A stretch of 64,000 bases of DNA, from the NCBI GenBank assembly GCA_037074765.1, contig JBAMDO010000007.1:335730-399729 (forward strand). The letters are read 5' to 3'. The notes beneath the pieces were generated by a model, which worked only from the letters and a program-made list of their open reading frames with translations, did not search any database and was not told where the DNA came from. Position 1 is the first letter of the stretch, and every line of letters starts with the position of its first letter. Shown here piece by piece: positions 1 to 13,748 of this stretch. Both the position numbers and the translations under genes were made by a program. This DNA comes from Mansonella perstans (Eukaryota > Nematoda > Chromadorea > Rhabditida > Onchocercidae).

Positions 1-3000
1 TGTATAAAAAGATAAAATATAAGATTCAGGAAATGCCATTCCATAAGGATCCATTCTTCAATCATGAATCTTAAAAATAAGCTTACCCTCAGTGAAATCT
101 GGATTAGCTTGGTCAATCATGGAGAGGTCGGTAAGGAAAGTACCTAAATAGGGTACTGTTCCTTGGGATTCAGCTAGATTAACATCGCTTTTTGTTCTTC
201 GACAATTCTGAATAAGCTGTGGTCGCCTTAACGGTGATTTCTTTGCTGTGCCTTCCTGAAAATGAAGCTGGCTAAAATTTATAGTGCGCAGGAAGTTTTG
301 GAATTTCTGAAATCTAGGATACATTCACCAATTAATTTGAGAATATTAAAACACTGAGCAGAAAATAAGTGGAAAAATAAACAACACTTCTTCAAGAATT
401 CGTCTAATGCGACGTTCTTCACCATCATCGTCTGCATCAAATATTGATGCTAATTCACGGAACTGAGCTAGTGACGCACTGAAAAATAACGGCTTTATCC
501 ATTTTTTTGCAGCACAGAACAAAGGAAAACTTATGATCAAGTATGAGAAGTTTAGGACCTAGGAACTTGTGCCCATGTAGATTTCAGCCTATGAACTGGT
601 TCGGACTGAAGCGTCGATATAATTGCTTTTAATGACGAGAAATTTTTCAAAGCTCTTAACTCCTGAAAGAAAAATTCACTGTAAATGCATGTGACTTGCA
701 GATCAAAATATTCCTTGTCTAGATTTGAAACACTGATTTTATATTCAGTGAACTGAGAAATCAATTCATGTTCAAATGACCCTCGCAACATCGATCCATT
801 TTACGATTATTTTTGCTCGGAAATCAGGCCGACAATCTGGAAGAACTATACTTGTCATCGCTTTTTGAACCACTGCATTGAACTGAAAGTGAGTTAGTTA
901 TTTTTGGTCATACTGTATAACTAAGAATATATAAACAGCTAAAAAGTTGGACTGTCAGAAATTAAAAAGTCCAGCCGAATAAGATATTCATGTAACGCTA
1001 CCTCTAAGTTAGCAAGAATATTTTTGCGATGCTACTAACATGAGTAAGTGTAGTACAGGAACCTCTGATTTAGAATTTTGAAGAAATTAATGTTTCGAAA
1101 CCAAAAATAACCACGATTATATCAAAAATTTTGAAAATCTTTGCGGAATTGTTTATTAACTAATCTACTGTTAAGCTTATTGAAAATCAAGGCATAAAAT
1201 TGTTCAAATTGTTCAAAGAATTTCTTGGATAGACTAATGGAACCTGATCAATTGTTGCTTTCACGGTATACACAGTTTCTGACCCTTGCTTATTTCTTTT
1301 GTTCCACACACAACCTTGGCACTGCTGTGGTAACAATTCTTTGAACAATTCCTGTAAAAAACGACTGAATGAAAGAAACCACTACTTAGATCACGTGTTT
1401 TGTTCTTTCAGATCCATCCTTTTCATAATCGTTAAATAACTGAAAAAATATGACACGAATCATTTGCCCATCCGGAAAACCAGGGTAGCATAAAAACCTT
1501 ACAGCATCCCAAAAAGTGAGTTGCTCAGCAATCTGTACGCAATTCTCCCTTCCAATGTCGAACATATTAGCCCTCTGTACACAAGTATCAAGATCTGGAG
1601 CATCATAACCTGTGCTGAAGACATACTGCTCCATTGAAGGTATTTGAGCTGTAAGATGCGGGATTCAAAAACTTATTGATACTAGATGAAAAACTCCAAA
1701 ATGAAACGAAAATACAAAGCCCAAAATTCAGTATAATTCTTTTAGTATCAGAAAAGATTCTAAATAATTCAAAAAACCTGTATCCAGACCGCATGCATGA
1801 AAGAATGTAGTTTTATGACTTTGCTTACCCAGCTTTGCTCTATAATGCAAAAACTTAATGGAACGTGAAGGAAGAGATAAACTTAGTATTCGTGGATTCT
1901 AAACAACATGCGCATACCTAAATAACGTCCGTCCATAATCTGACGTTTATAAGTTTCCCGCAACTGTCGAGCTTTCGTCCTAACATCAGTGATTTTATGA
2001 ATCCTCCCAAACTCGATTAGTCGCATCAAAGTAGCAAAGTCGGCACTAGGCTCATTGAAATCTTCAGGGTACATTTCCAACCAACACATTATTACAGAAC
2101 GTAGGGAGCTGAAATTCTTTTTTTTCATCAAATATACTTTAAGAATTAAAGCAATTCAATTCCAAACATTTTCGTACCCCATATTTTGCAGTTGTCAACC
2201 GACATAACGGTTATAAATAAAAGTTGTTGGCCATATCATTATCTACTAATAATAAAGAGAATAAAGGTAACTCGCCGCCCTTAATTTTTCAAAGCTCAGA
2301 AAAGTGTTCCTTAAGCAAGTTCGTGTTTCAGATTTTTTTTTTTTTTTAAAAAAAAGACCATTGCAAAGTGACAGTTTTCGCTTTGCCAATTACCAGCGAA
2401 TTCATCTCAAGCGCTGCATAACGATGAAGTAAAAGTTCGAGTACATTTGAACATGTTGCAAAAGAACGATAAGTGGCGAAGAAAACATTAAAATGTCTTG
2501 AATCCATCAACATATCATCGCTTATAAGGCACTCCTACAAATCATAAACATTAAATGTATCAGAAAGAATAAATGAAACTTCAGCATGAGCAAAAAATCC
2601 TGATGTATCGGCTATTTCTTTGACAGTTCAAAGAGTTTAATAAAAATTATACAATCAATTTGCTCCTTAACTCTTGGGAACCTCTGAATTATTACTGATA
2701 AGGTTTTCTTCAATTTTATACTTATCAATAACTTTTCAGTATATTTGGCTCTGAAGTGACAACAATCTAACTTATGAGCTATTGATTTGGGATAAAATAA
2801 TTTAAAAATGACTATAAAAATCAAAAAATATAATTTTCATTGCGTGAAGACAAATAGCTTCAAAAATTATCCTCCATCCTTGACCACAACAATAATAGTA
2901 GAGTAAAAATTTACAACTAATTTTTGTAACGTTCCAGCACGAATGACTCGTTCGCGAATAGTTTCCCAATGCAAATGATCGGGTGTATTATCTACAGAAC

Positions 3001-3319
3001 AGCCATTCTTCTTTATATTTGGCGTGCGATCATCCTAAAAATATCTATTTGCAATACTGAAAACGAAGAAATGTAATGAAGTCATGCGAACATCTTTTTA
3101 CTTTTCATTAAAGTTAATCTGAATTCTAGGATCAAGAATTCTTCATTTTTATATCCATGCTAACAACTCATTTTGGCTACTTTGAACGAATACTACAAAA
3201 ATTAAAGAAAATACCGAAGATTCAATGTTCGGTGGTGATACATAGCGTACTTTACGTAGATATATCGCATAAATAGCATCCTCCAATTTCTCCTCTCCAA
3301 AATATTTCACAGCTGTCAT
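1..3319 (-). CDS. rgl-1: RalGDS/RGL-type guanine nucleotide exchange factor (3' truncated)
   Basis: This gene encodes an exchange factor that loads Ral-family small GTPases with GTP. Exons on the minus strand: 3319-3215, 3034-2915, 2534-2394, 2116-1918, 1648-1503, 1351-1244, 882-781, 662-559, 478-388, 255-87; the rest lies beyond base 1. About 430 residues are visible. The RasGEF N-terminal (REM) module is at roughly residues 65-185 (motifs [10 protein letters not shown] and [11 protein letters not shown]). The CDC25-type catalytic domain follows ([37 protein letters not shown]). The WLEMYPEDF block and the RKV block near the N-terminus favour RalGDS/RGL over other RasGEFs. A C-terminal Ras-association domain would be expected outside the window. 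All phases close if exon 4 begins at 2116, after an AG with little upstream pyrimidine. The T-rich AG at 2109-2110 would break the frame. Start ATG at 3319. Confidence 0.9.
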
Positions 3320-3466
3320 TTCATTCGCTTAAGATCCAATCAAATTGGCAATCAATAGAAGAAGAACGGATAAATAAATTGTTATAAGTCAATAACTTTA
3401 GGAGGTAATATGAGAGAAACAAGGATATCTCCTTGTTGTTGAATATGTTGCATACCTTGCTAATGG

Positions 3467-3467
<1 letters not shown>

Positions 3468-3497
<30 letters not shown>
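3468..3497. repeat. poly-T tract
   Basis: About 30 consecutive T on the plus strand. Similar tracts occur at 16996-17026 and 40828-40848. They are homopolymers in non-coding DNA and could equally be weak points of the assembly. Confidence 0.9.
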
Positions 3498-3498
<1 letters not shown>

Positions 3499-4133
3499 TA
3501 TATAATCAGCTGATGTAATAATTAGGCATCTGAAATTAAATATTAATAAAATCTGAGCAAAAACGCAACTACCTGAATAACGCAAATAATCATTGTGTAT
3601 CAAAAAGCATTTACGCTATTTCCTTCTCTAATTCTTTCAACAATAATCAACAAAACGTTATATTTCGATTCTTTCACACATCTCAAAAATTTGGAATTTA
3701 TGAGGAATACCGGAACTTGTCATCGAGAATGTGATCAGGAACTTTCCAATTGCTACGCATTGCCTACCATAATAACCAAACAAGCCAGGATTCTTTCATT
3801 CATTATCCCCTGCAAATCTCGTCAACCCCATCTGTCCTCTCCTATTTCCCAACAATGTTTTGTTTCTCTATACCATCGCAATTACAATACATGATGAGGT
3901 CTACCACGGGTCTCGACGAGATTTTGTCTATTCTGTTTGTATCGCTTTAAACGCTATTTCCTATGTGGTTGCATCGAACTCTCAATGTTTGTTCAACTAG
4001 ATTAAATTTTAAAACAGACTAGTAACTTATCATACTATCTCACATATCGGATATTCAGATACGACATATGAGGATGATCACATAGCATTACTTCAAGTCT
4101 ATAAGCATATATTTCTGCGGTGCTCAATGATAC

Positions 4134-4240
4134 ATGATACGGTCATCAGTACTAATTCATTGGACTATCAAATTGTTACGGTAAAGTCATCAATGATACG
4201 GTCATCAGTACTAACTCACTGCACTATCAAATTGTTATGA
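4134..4240. repeat. 59-bp imperfect tandem duplication
   Basis: Two adjacent copies with a period of 59 bases begin at 4134 and 4193, both starting ATGATACGGTCATCAGTACT and sharing most of the following 30 bases (ACTATCAAATTGTTA) with a few substitutions. No further copies were noticed nearby and no gene overlaps it. Confidence 0.85.
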
Positions 4241-6810
4241 TAAGCATAGAGTGAAGAAAATCGAAATTTTAATCAGAAAGCATCTTCGATAAAGGTAATA
4301 CAGGAAACAAAGATTCACATTCATATATCACGCACTATATGGTCTAGTGATAATCAAAATCATAGTAGTATAGGAGGTTAAAGTAAATATATTAAAGATA
4401 TTTGCTGAATATGGATGAAATATTTTTAATAATAGGAAAGTGAAACAAACAAATGATTCAGTAGACTCATTGAACAGTCTTGTTTAATTTTGAATTTTAC
4501 TATCAATCAAAGATGGGCTCTATTAGAGATAGTGCTGAAGTTCTTTTCTCTTATATTGATGAAATTTCCCTGAACAACTATAACTGCTTCAATACTTATG
4601 TGGGACCTGTTGTTTTTTAATGTATTTATACATTATTAAATTGAGCAGAATAGGTCAGATTTTAGTTCCCAAAAAATAATTTACAGTACCAATCAATGCA
4701 ATGCCTTATACTTTTCCATTCTATTCTGAATTGATTATGAGTAGCTTAACAGGAACATTTGTTAGCAATATATGCAAATGACAAATGCACTCTAAAATTT
4801 AAATTTTAATAATTTGAGTTTCAGACAACTAAATAATGATGATAATTATGGTGAAGGTTTACTTTATTCTTAGAACAAAATTTATAAAAAATCGAGCGTG
4901 ATTTTCATGACCGTTAAAAAACTGGATAGCATTTTTTGAATCTCAATGGATCGATCCATAGGAGAAGATGTCGAAGGGCTCGCAAATTTCTTAGGCACTC
5001 CTGTAGAATGGTTCAAAAATTGAGTACTTTAAAGATCTCCAGTCAAATTTGCGCAAGCTGATGTTAATTTTATAGAAGTCTTTTTTCGCATCTACCAATC
5101 TTTAGAGATCATGTTTTCATTTTCCAGAATTACCTCACATTTGAACGATTTCGATAGTTTAGAAAATTTCTCTCTAAAAATGAAAAAAATCAAACGAAAA
5201 AAAAAATTCGAGAAAAATTAACTGGTGGATAACTGTAATGTAATGTTATAGGAACTGAAAGCAATTGTTTTCTACTCTAACCGCTTTAAATATTAAAACT
5301 GCTCCAAAGTATTATCAGCGAAATCATTCAAGCATGCGTTACACTACCGAATAATACCAGTGTTGTTCTTCACGGGAAGATTTTAACTCAGATTGAACTC
5401 ACGCATGGTATAAACATGCAGTATGCGAAGAATTATATCATCAAGTAATTCAGAAAAAAATACATTAAGAAAGGCTGCAATTACTTTCAATTTTTCGACA
5501 ACTGTCACCAAATACACCATGAATTCCAAGAATTGAAGACTCAATTTTCCTCACGCCATCCGAAGAAGCAATCGAAATTGAGCAATTGGGTCAATTAAAT
5601 GCTTGAACGACAGCTATCGCTAGGATGCACGCCTGGATCATTTGTCATAAATCCCGAGAGAACGTGCACTGTATCAATTTCTATTGCTATGAAGAATGAT
5701 AATGCGAATAGCGGGAGCTTTAGATGTCCTAACTAACGATACTGCTCCTTTTTTTGCAAAAGACAATTTTCAGCAGCAATTTGTTTGATATTGCTAATAT
5801 GGGAATGGCGGTGACTGCATGAATACCGAGAATCCACCGTACGGGCATCGGGGCTATTACGAGTCATTTTATCATAAAATGAACTGAAGTAAAATTAAGT
5901 TGTAATGTGAATTAGTTATACTTCGAAAACAACGAAACCCAAAAAAATCTCTTCCTCCAGTGAGTTCCGTCCCGGGAAAACCAAGCAAACAATGAGCCAA
6001 TCGTCCCGGGCATACATAACACTTGAAATTGAAAATTGAACTATTAACAAATGATGGCAACAACTGCAGCCAGCAGCCAGAATAACATAATCTAAACATT
6101 ATGTATATATGTGCCCGAGTTGCTCATCAGCAATAAATTAATAAACAAAACTGGCAAATGCTTTCGTTTGTCTGTTTTTTACCATTTAATTTCGTGATAA
6201 TTCCAATAAATCATTTCTTCACAGACAAGTGTGAGAGTAAAACACAGTATCCTTTTACACTGTTTGGAAGTCTTACCACAATGTATATAAATGATATGGC
6301 TCCGAATTTTTCCAAACACATCCCTCTAAAAGTTCTTCAAATTTTTGCAAGACAAACAGTATGTTGTGATTTAAAATCCTGCTCAATCTGATTTCCAGAT
6401 CATTTTGTAGATCTAGAAGAATTCACTGAACAAATTTGGCTTGCTACCTACAATAAGGAACCGCGATATCGTCAGAACTACTCCCGACTACCCCATCGCA
6501 AGTCCGCATCAGTCCTTCATAAGTATACTTTTTATAAAAATGACACAGATTCATTCTGATAATGCTTCCCGAGATTTACTTGAAATTGGCATAACAAGTA
6601 TCTTTTCCCATTATTTTTTCAATTACAAATCACTTATTTTTTTTTCAGACTATTATTTGCTAAGTTTCTATCAGTCCTTCATAGCTTTCCGTGAAAACAG
6701 ACCTAATAATAATAAAATCTGATCTTATCGATTTAAGTAAGATCTCTAAACCAATAATAACAATTTACTATTGCAAAGTCAAATAACAACAAAAAACGAA
6801 GATATTTTTA

Positions 6811-7864
6811 TCAGAACTTATCAAAAGATTTCTTAGCTCCCGACGCCTTCAATACTTTCAACACATTGTACCGCACGGTCTTCGACAATGGACGACACTC
6901 ACCAACTGTTACTATATCTCCCACTGCAATATCCCTGAAAAAGCGGCTCTTGAAAAAATAACTACAAATTCATTGCAAGGTTGATGAGCAAGTATGGACA
7001 AGTGAATTTCAAGCAACCAGATAAAAAATGCAAAGTTCTTAGATGATAATATAAGGCTGGCATAGAACAGACATGTTGCTAACTGAATCCGAAATAAATA
7101 AAGTAAGTGAATACTGGGCTTTACACTGTTTTGCTGTAAATTAATCAATCGAAGAAAAGAAAAAAGGAAAACCGAAGGAATTAACGCCTTTATGATTCGA
7201 AAAATTTGTGAATAACAAAAAAACCATAAGTCGTTAACCTGAAAGCGGGTGAGCAATGAACAGACATATTACGATGACGTTTCTCATATCGACGATATTT
7301 TTTGATGAAATGCAAATAATCTCGTCGAATTACTATTGTCCTTTGCATCTTCATTTTCACAACAACACCAGTTAGTATGCGTCCACGAATCGAAACATTC
7401 CCAGTGAACGGACATTTTTTGTCAATATATGTACCGGTTATAGCCTGTAATTGAAACCAACACTAGAGAAAATATTTCAGTGTCTCTAATAAAATCAGAT
7501 ATGGATAATAACGGTCCCAAACAGAAGCTTCTAATGAACTTTAAATTTACGCAGCAAACCTTTGAATTCAAGGCAAAGTTTACTGATGTGAAAACTGGTA
7601 TGATATGAAAAGTGTCCACAGTTTCTATCCTAAGCGCTATAAACATGAACAGACTCGAAAATACTGATAAGTTAGAAGTGAGTAAAGTAAGCACATATCA
7701 GAATGAAACACTCTCACCTCACGCGGTGTTTTGAACCCCAACCCAACATTTCGAACATAACGTATATCCTTCTTGGCTTTCTTACCGATTCCCAAAGTTC
7801 GCAGTTTGTTGTTCAAAAAAACAGTCGGCTGTTTCTGGAACGCTCTTTCTGTTTGCTCCGCCAT
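6811..7864 (-). CDS. rps-11: 40S ribosomal protein S11 (uS17)
   Basis: Structural protein of the small ribosomal subunit, bound to 18S rRNA. Three exons on the minus strand, 7864-7718, 7444-7239 and 6934-6811, close in phase and give 158 residues, the usual eukaryotic S11 length. The N-terminus [16 protein letters not shown] and the block [11 protein letters not shown] are typical, as is the uS17 core ([20 protein letters not shown], then [16 protein letters not shown] and KRHRNMSVH). The end [20 protein letters not shown] followed by a lysine-rich tail completes the match. All three acceptors are T/C-rich AG. Genes for other ribosomal proteins are not adjacent. Identification is very secure. 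Confidence 0.98.
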
Positions 7865-10238
7865 CTTTTATGCTGCAATCTTCCAATTTATCCGTAAAAT
7901 TCAAGAAACTGAAGATTCTTCTATTTTAACGAAAAATTCTGCAGAAAAAGGTCAGACATATCTAAACAGACTGCAAGAAATGATTTTACACAACGCTTTC
8001 GGAATCAATGCCAAATGAAAAAACGTAAGATGTAAGTCAAATAGGCACACATTACAGCTTTTTCAATCTGTCTTCAAAGTTTTCCTTTTTTATTAAATCT
8101 GTTAAATCTATTAAATTCTTGTTAAAAAAAAAAAAAAAAAATCTTTATTAAATTCAACTAATATTTATTAAATCTGAAAAGTAGGCTAAAGAACTGTTAG
8201 TATTACTGAACCACAAGATGAAGATGAATGCCACCTATAACTAAGTATTCCATAGATTTCTCAATGATGATTGTCAAGTTTCGTTAAAAACTCTATCGAA
8301 GATGCTTGGATTACTATATATCATAGAGACTATGCACATTGATTCTTCCTCTTGAAGTGAATAAAAATCAAGATATGACAAAGTAATGTCAGTATCAAAG
8401 TATTGTTTTTGCATTAAATTAAGGTTTTTTTTTTCATAAAATATATTTCAGAATTTAATTCATTGATTGCAGGTTGCACATATATCATCAAAGTTTGACA
8501 ATTGAGAGATGAGTGGACTATCTTATGATAAATCAAACATACAATCTATTCAACACATCATTTTATAACACAACAAACCCTCTATCACCACCCAACCGAA
8601 TATGCCAAAGTAAACCCCTAACACATCCCATATAATTGCTTCAGTTCACCAGAACCTAAAACAAGCTGCTATTCCTAACGATGCCGTCGCGGTCTCGTTA
8701 AATCTGTGTTTTGGGATATTTCCTGCCCCAGTTTCATGCAACTGCCAAATCTATGTGTAAAGCGAAAACTATGTAGATAACTCCTGGTAACTCCTGTAGG
8801 TAACTCCTGATGAAGTGGTTTTTATCGATTTAAATTTTTTAATTACATTATTAGGGACAAACAAAATCATATCATATACACATATGTATATCATTGTAGA
8901 AAAATTCATTCTTCATGCGCTTTGAAAGACTGTTCTCGAATTTGGCCAAAAAAAAAGCATTAAAGAAGAAATACCTGAAATTGTCTTTGCAAAAAAAAAA
9001 AAAGGATGAAGCAGAAGGGAATGTGCTATTTGAAAACTTTGAAATACATTGAAGTATGATTGATTAAGATGAAAACAAAAATTGATGAAGATTAAACTAA
9101 CCCATACAGTAAAGTACAGAAATAAAGCAAATGAGCGGAAAAAGAAGAGCCAAGAATTGCGATGGAAATACCATTTTGATAATAAAATTCTGAGGTATGA
9201 AAGGCTAAACATATTAAAGTAATAATATATGAATATCAGAACGGAAAGCTTTCAAAATATTCGAAGTGTAATTGCGATTTGTTGTATTTTTTGAGTAAAA
9301 TCATCTCATTTTGTATCAAACAATTTATGGCATAATGATAAACAAACTAATTTTAAGTAAACAACACTACGAGCATAATAACTAGTGCTAATTTTATAAT
9401 TGACAATCACCAGCAAACTTTACATAACACTAACCACAATATAGATCCAAATGAGAAGGTATGGGAAAATTATAGCAGAAAGAGCTAGCAAAAAATATCC
9501 AGCACAAAGATCTGCAGCAATCATGGACGTATAATCATATGCTAAAAATAATTTCAAACTTCTGCAAATACCAAATTAACTTTTACTTCGGAGAAACAAT
9601 AAAATCCTTAGTTCATCCAAATTGCAAGCATACAAACGCAAATAATGCAAAAAGTTAATTCAATCTGCTTTTCTCAATCTTTTAAATAATTATTTGCAAT
9701 CCCTCTTAAAGATTTTTTTTTTTTTTAAAGTTCATCTCAAAAAATCAAATAGGACAATAAAAAATGGAACTAATAACCATTGTATGTGATAAGTAAATTG
9801 AGATCAATTTTATTATAACCAAAACTTCACTGAAAAACTGAAAAAATTACTTCTATCCTGGAAAATCAACAAAAAATTTATTGTAGCAATTTTCACAATA
9901 ATTCAAAAAATATGGAGGAATTGAAGACTGTAATTATTAGAGGTCACAAAATTTCCGCTCGGAATGTTTAATGTGCTTGCACCACTAAAAATTTAATCCT
10001 GCTTTTAAAGATGCTAGGATGATTGTGTCTTGTGTTTTTTTTTTTTTGTTTTTTGTCTTTTTTCGCGTAACAGTAACTGCAGTATGAAAAGCAGAAATTT
10101 TTCACTTAAAACATTTGGAAATAAATCACAGTCGGTAAACAAATTTTAAAAAATTGACATATATCTTGAACTTACTACTGCATATAATATATATATATGT
10201 ATGCGTATTATTATACATGAAATATGTGGCACATACGT
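7865..10238. other. intergenic region without a supported gene
   Basis: Upstream flank of the S11 gene and downstream flank of the RPAP2 gene. It contains AT-rich sequence, several A or T runs of 10-20 bases and a short AT dinucleotide run near 10183-10199. I see no exon with both a coding-like frame and splice sites. Confidence 0.5.
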
Positions 10239-13200
10239 TCAATCCAATTTATTTATAACAGAAGAAAGGATTTCAAAATAGCACTCCGCATCACATCCTA
10301 TCCGTTTCAAGTATTGCATGAATTTAGGTGACCTTGCCGTGACAGTGCCACCAGATGAGTAGAAATCCATCAAAGATGTATCACAATAAGCCAGCCTAAA
10401 ATTTGCTACTGCTTGAATTAAGATTCCAAGAGAAGAATGAATATATTATTAAACTATTACTAAAATTACTAAAATACATCAAAAATGAACGAAATCATTA
10501 ACAGCGAACGAAATTATTAATAATATTTCTCATAAAATTATTCATCAAGATTTCTGAACATAATGTTATATGTAATTCTAATAAAATAAAAGAAGCCATT
10601 CATCCAAAAGTATATTACTGATTTAAGGATGAGAAAACTTACAGTTGGAAAATAACGGCAACCGCAAGGTCACATGTCTTCCTTTCAAGAACAACATTTT
10701 CTGCTGAAAGTCGAAATGTGGAAATAATCTTCAGAGCCTGTTGACCACATCCATTTATATTTAACATTCCCTCCAAAATTCGCCAGCTGTAAATATAAAT
10801 ACAAGCAGCGTAGGAAAATTGATAAAACTATACATTTTTTTTTGCATCAAATGTCTTCAATTTTGAGATTTTTAGAGCAAAAATTTCCCAATATGTAACA
10901 GAAAAATTAGAAATTTGACTCCTATTTGCCCAATAGTATCAAAATTTGAATAAAATGGTGGTGGATCACCGAAGTGGTTCTTTGTACAAGCAAGAACGGA
11001 CCAGACCCGAAAATACAACCAGAAAAAGCATTCATTGTTTTCACTGTTGATGACGATGATAAAGAAATCAGCGAAGAGAAAAGGTAAAAATATTGTCACA
11101 TATATGACAGCTTTTTGGAAACGATTCCTTTCATGTTTTACAAATTAAACTTCGTTGTAGCACCCTTAGGGAACTTTTTTGAGATTAATCACAACATTCT
11201 GCTCCTTTTTTAGAGCAATCAGTAAAGCAATCACCTGTATAATACCTAAGAAAAGAGAAAAATAATGTGGATATGAGCTTACCTTGGCTTTAGTAATTCA
11301 GCTAGTACCGAAATCCGCTGTTTTGCTTGATCAACATTATCAATTGGGGGAAGAAACAAATCTCCCTCAATCTCTTTGTTAATTGGTTGATCACCTGCAT
11401 AAAAATGGGCAATGATGGACCTTGCTCCGGCAACTATCCCATCTTCATTATCTCGTAAATTCATTCTGCGGTGATATTGCAAGTAACAGATCGTTTCTGG
11501 ACCACACCATTCCCTCAAAAAGTGAAAAAATGCAATCTAATTACTTTTACTTTAATCCAAAGTAAAAAGCAAGTGACCAAAAAATTCACATAGACTGAAA
11601 ATTGAACTTATTTAGATAATATCAAAATTTAAGTAAGAGGGAAAGTATACTTACGACAGTGTTCTCCGAAAGTCATCACAGAAGTCCCTCGTAATTTTAT
11701 TATTAAGCTGTAAACTTAATGGTTTGGCTTCAATTATTTCTGGGGGCCGTCTGAGTTTATTCTGATGATATTTGTTCCGTATGCCAGCCAACTTTTCACT
11801 TTCAGAAAGTTGCTTATTCTCTTTTTTCTCCTGAAGTTTAGAAGGATAATGCGTACGCCAAACGAACAATATAAATCAAAGAATTAGATCTTCTTTACCT
11901 TTAAAATATTCTAACTCCAAAAAATTTGACGAACTATTTTTACCTCCATTTTCGTGACGATTTTATCTGTAAATCTTTTAACTGTGGGTACAACTGTAAA
12001 TTCTTTACTGCTAGAAACTGCAGGTCCCATTGTCAGATAAGACCGACAGAGACTATAAAACTCCTCATCAACATTTTTTTCTTCATCCGTATTGGCTTCA
12101 TCATTATTATCCTCCCCATCAGATTCTGCGGTGTCACCAATCTGAATAAAAAACCAACAAAATCATAATTCAGCGACAAATGAGTAAGAAATCGGAATGA
12201 CAGACACAAAGGCAGCATTTTTACCTCCATTTAACTGCAATCTTTAAGCTTTTTTTCTCGACTAATAATTAACAATATTGATTGTTTGCAAAGATTATGA
12301 AGATCATAAAATCTGAGGTGTTAACTACCTTCAAATCTATGCAGCTGTGCACATACCAGAGTAAATGAACACTTTTGCATTTAAGTGAAGAAAAACATGC
12401 TTAAAGTGTAGGGGAAGCCAATAGTATTCATGACTGTATTAATAACAACTAAGAATCAAATAACAACTAACTACAAGCGACCTCCCACCAAGGAAATAAA
12501 GTCAAGTCCTTACTTTCAAAATTTCAAGTGATGTTATCAGCGCTTGATCGTCAATGAATTCAAACTGACAAGTGTTCTGCTGCTGTTGTCTGATGTTTCC
12601 AGCATTCAGATCAAATAATTTTACTGACAAAAAAATATGCTTTATGGTCACAGCATTGTTTGAGTCATTTTTCTATCAGCTAATTATATTTCCGATCAAA
12701 ATCTCCGATTACTGCAGTCCTTATAAGAATTTATTAAAATCAATGCAAGCGGTTGTTTATAGAGTAATAATAATTAAGTTTTTTTGAATGAATTTGATAA
12801 AACACTAGTCATGAAATATAATTCAAAATCAATTCATCTGAAGTAAGGAATTCTCAATTTAGAAAAAAATTAAATCATACTAAATCATGCGCACACAAAT
12901 GCCTAAAATCACCTCGTTTATCGCCTCTTATCCATAATGGTTCCACTTCTAGCTGTGCCCTTATTGCAGCAGAACGTAAAAAACAATCTTGGCAACAAAA
13001 TTTATCAATTTCAGCGGATCTTTCGAACACCTGCAGGAAAAATTCGATGTGAGATTTAAAAAATCCACTAAGATTTGTAATTTTTTCAACTATGTTATCA
13101 TTGATACATATATTTCCTCTGTTATCAATAAAAGTGTCTTTATTTAGCTTCTACGACTTTATATCTATTTCTACCATACAGACGGATAAGCAGATTCTTC

Positions 13201-13748
13201 TATTTATCATCTCATTTATTAGTAATTATTTTTCATTTAAAAATTATAATGAATAAAAGAAAGAACATATAGCAAAATGAAGCATTAAGGAGTAAATGCA
13301 TCATGATCAGTTAAAGGTCAATGACAAAAATTCGCACTAAGTCTTAAATAGCATTATAACTGTGCAAAAGAGTTTGTTGAAAGGACCAAAAAAACTACTA
13401 CTTACCTTTTTATTTTTCAAATCGATTCGATACTTTTGAGAATTCTTCACTTCTACAGGATTATTACAGAGTGGGAAACCACAAATTCGACTGAGGTAAC
13501 GTTCCTCGACCACTTCCATCCAACTGCTTTGATCCAGACTATTCAACTACAAGTTAGCGTCTTAACTTTGCATAGACAGAATGAACTTTGGTAACAAATT
13601 TTGGTAACAAAATACAAAATACCATTTTTTGCAGTGTTTCTTCGACGACACATTCTGACAAAGCAATGATAGCGTTGAAAACAATTCTACGTAATCGTTC
13701 CTCTTCCGCCAAACGATTCTCATCCTCCCTCATTGTTTCTACTTTCAT
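10239..13748 (-). CDS. rpap-2: RPAP2/Rtr1-type RNA polymerase II CTD phosphatase
   Basis: RPAP2/Rtr1 proteins dephosphorylate the C-terminal repeat of RNA polymerase II and help polymerase II assembly and nuclear import. Nine exons on the minus strand: 13748-13623, 13546-13406, 13030-12913, 12623-12514, 12141-11944, 11830-11655, 11513-11283, 10786-10643, 10395-10239. All phases close and give 466 residues. The Rtr1 zinc-finger region is clear: VVEERYLSRICGFPLC supplies a C-x4-C pair and FCCQDCFLRS the second Cys cluster, followed by EVEPLWIRG as in the family. An acidic segment (residues about 166-200) follows. Later SEWCGPETICYL aligns with the vertebrate RPAP2 C-terminal block that contains EWKTEETLRFL. 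The start is the first ATG after an in-frame stop; an AG lies about 20 bases upstream, so trans-splicing there is plausible. The 5' end is 307 bp from the divergent NOP16 start. Confidence 0.88.

Larger units (their letters stand above)
3320..6810. other. intergenic region without a supported gene
   Basis: No exon chain could be built on either strand. It holds a run of about 30 T at 3468-3497 and a 59-bp imperfect tandem duplication at 4134-4240. The stretch 5640-6100 has somewhat higher GC and carries short overlapping open frames, including a cysteine-containing one on the minus strand ending near 5872, but without clear splice sites or family match. Confidence 0.5.

Noticed and set aside
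3468..3497. Long T tract as the tail of a retroposed cDNA
   Set aside because: No reverse-strand coding remnant or target-site duplication was seen beside it. Such tracts recur in introns and spacers.
7703..8018. Plus-strand open frames over the S11 gene
   Set aside because: Antisense shadows of the first S11 exon and its upstream flank.
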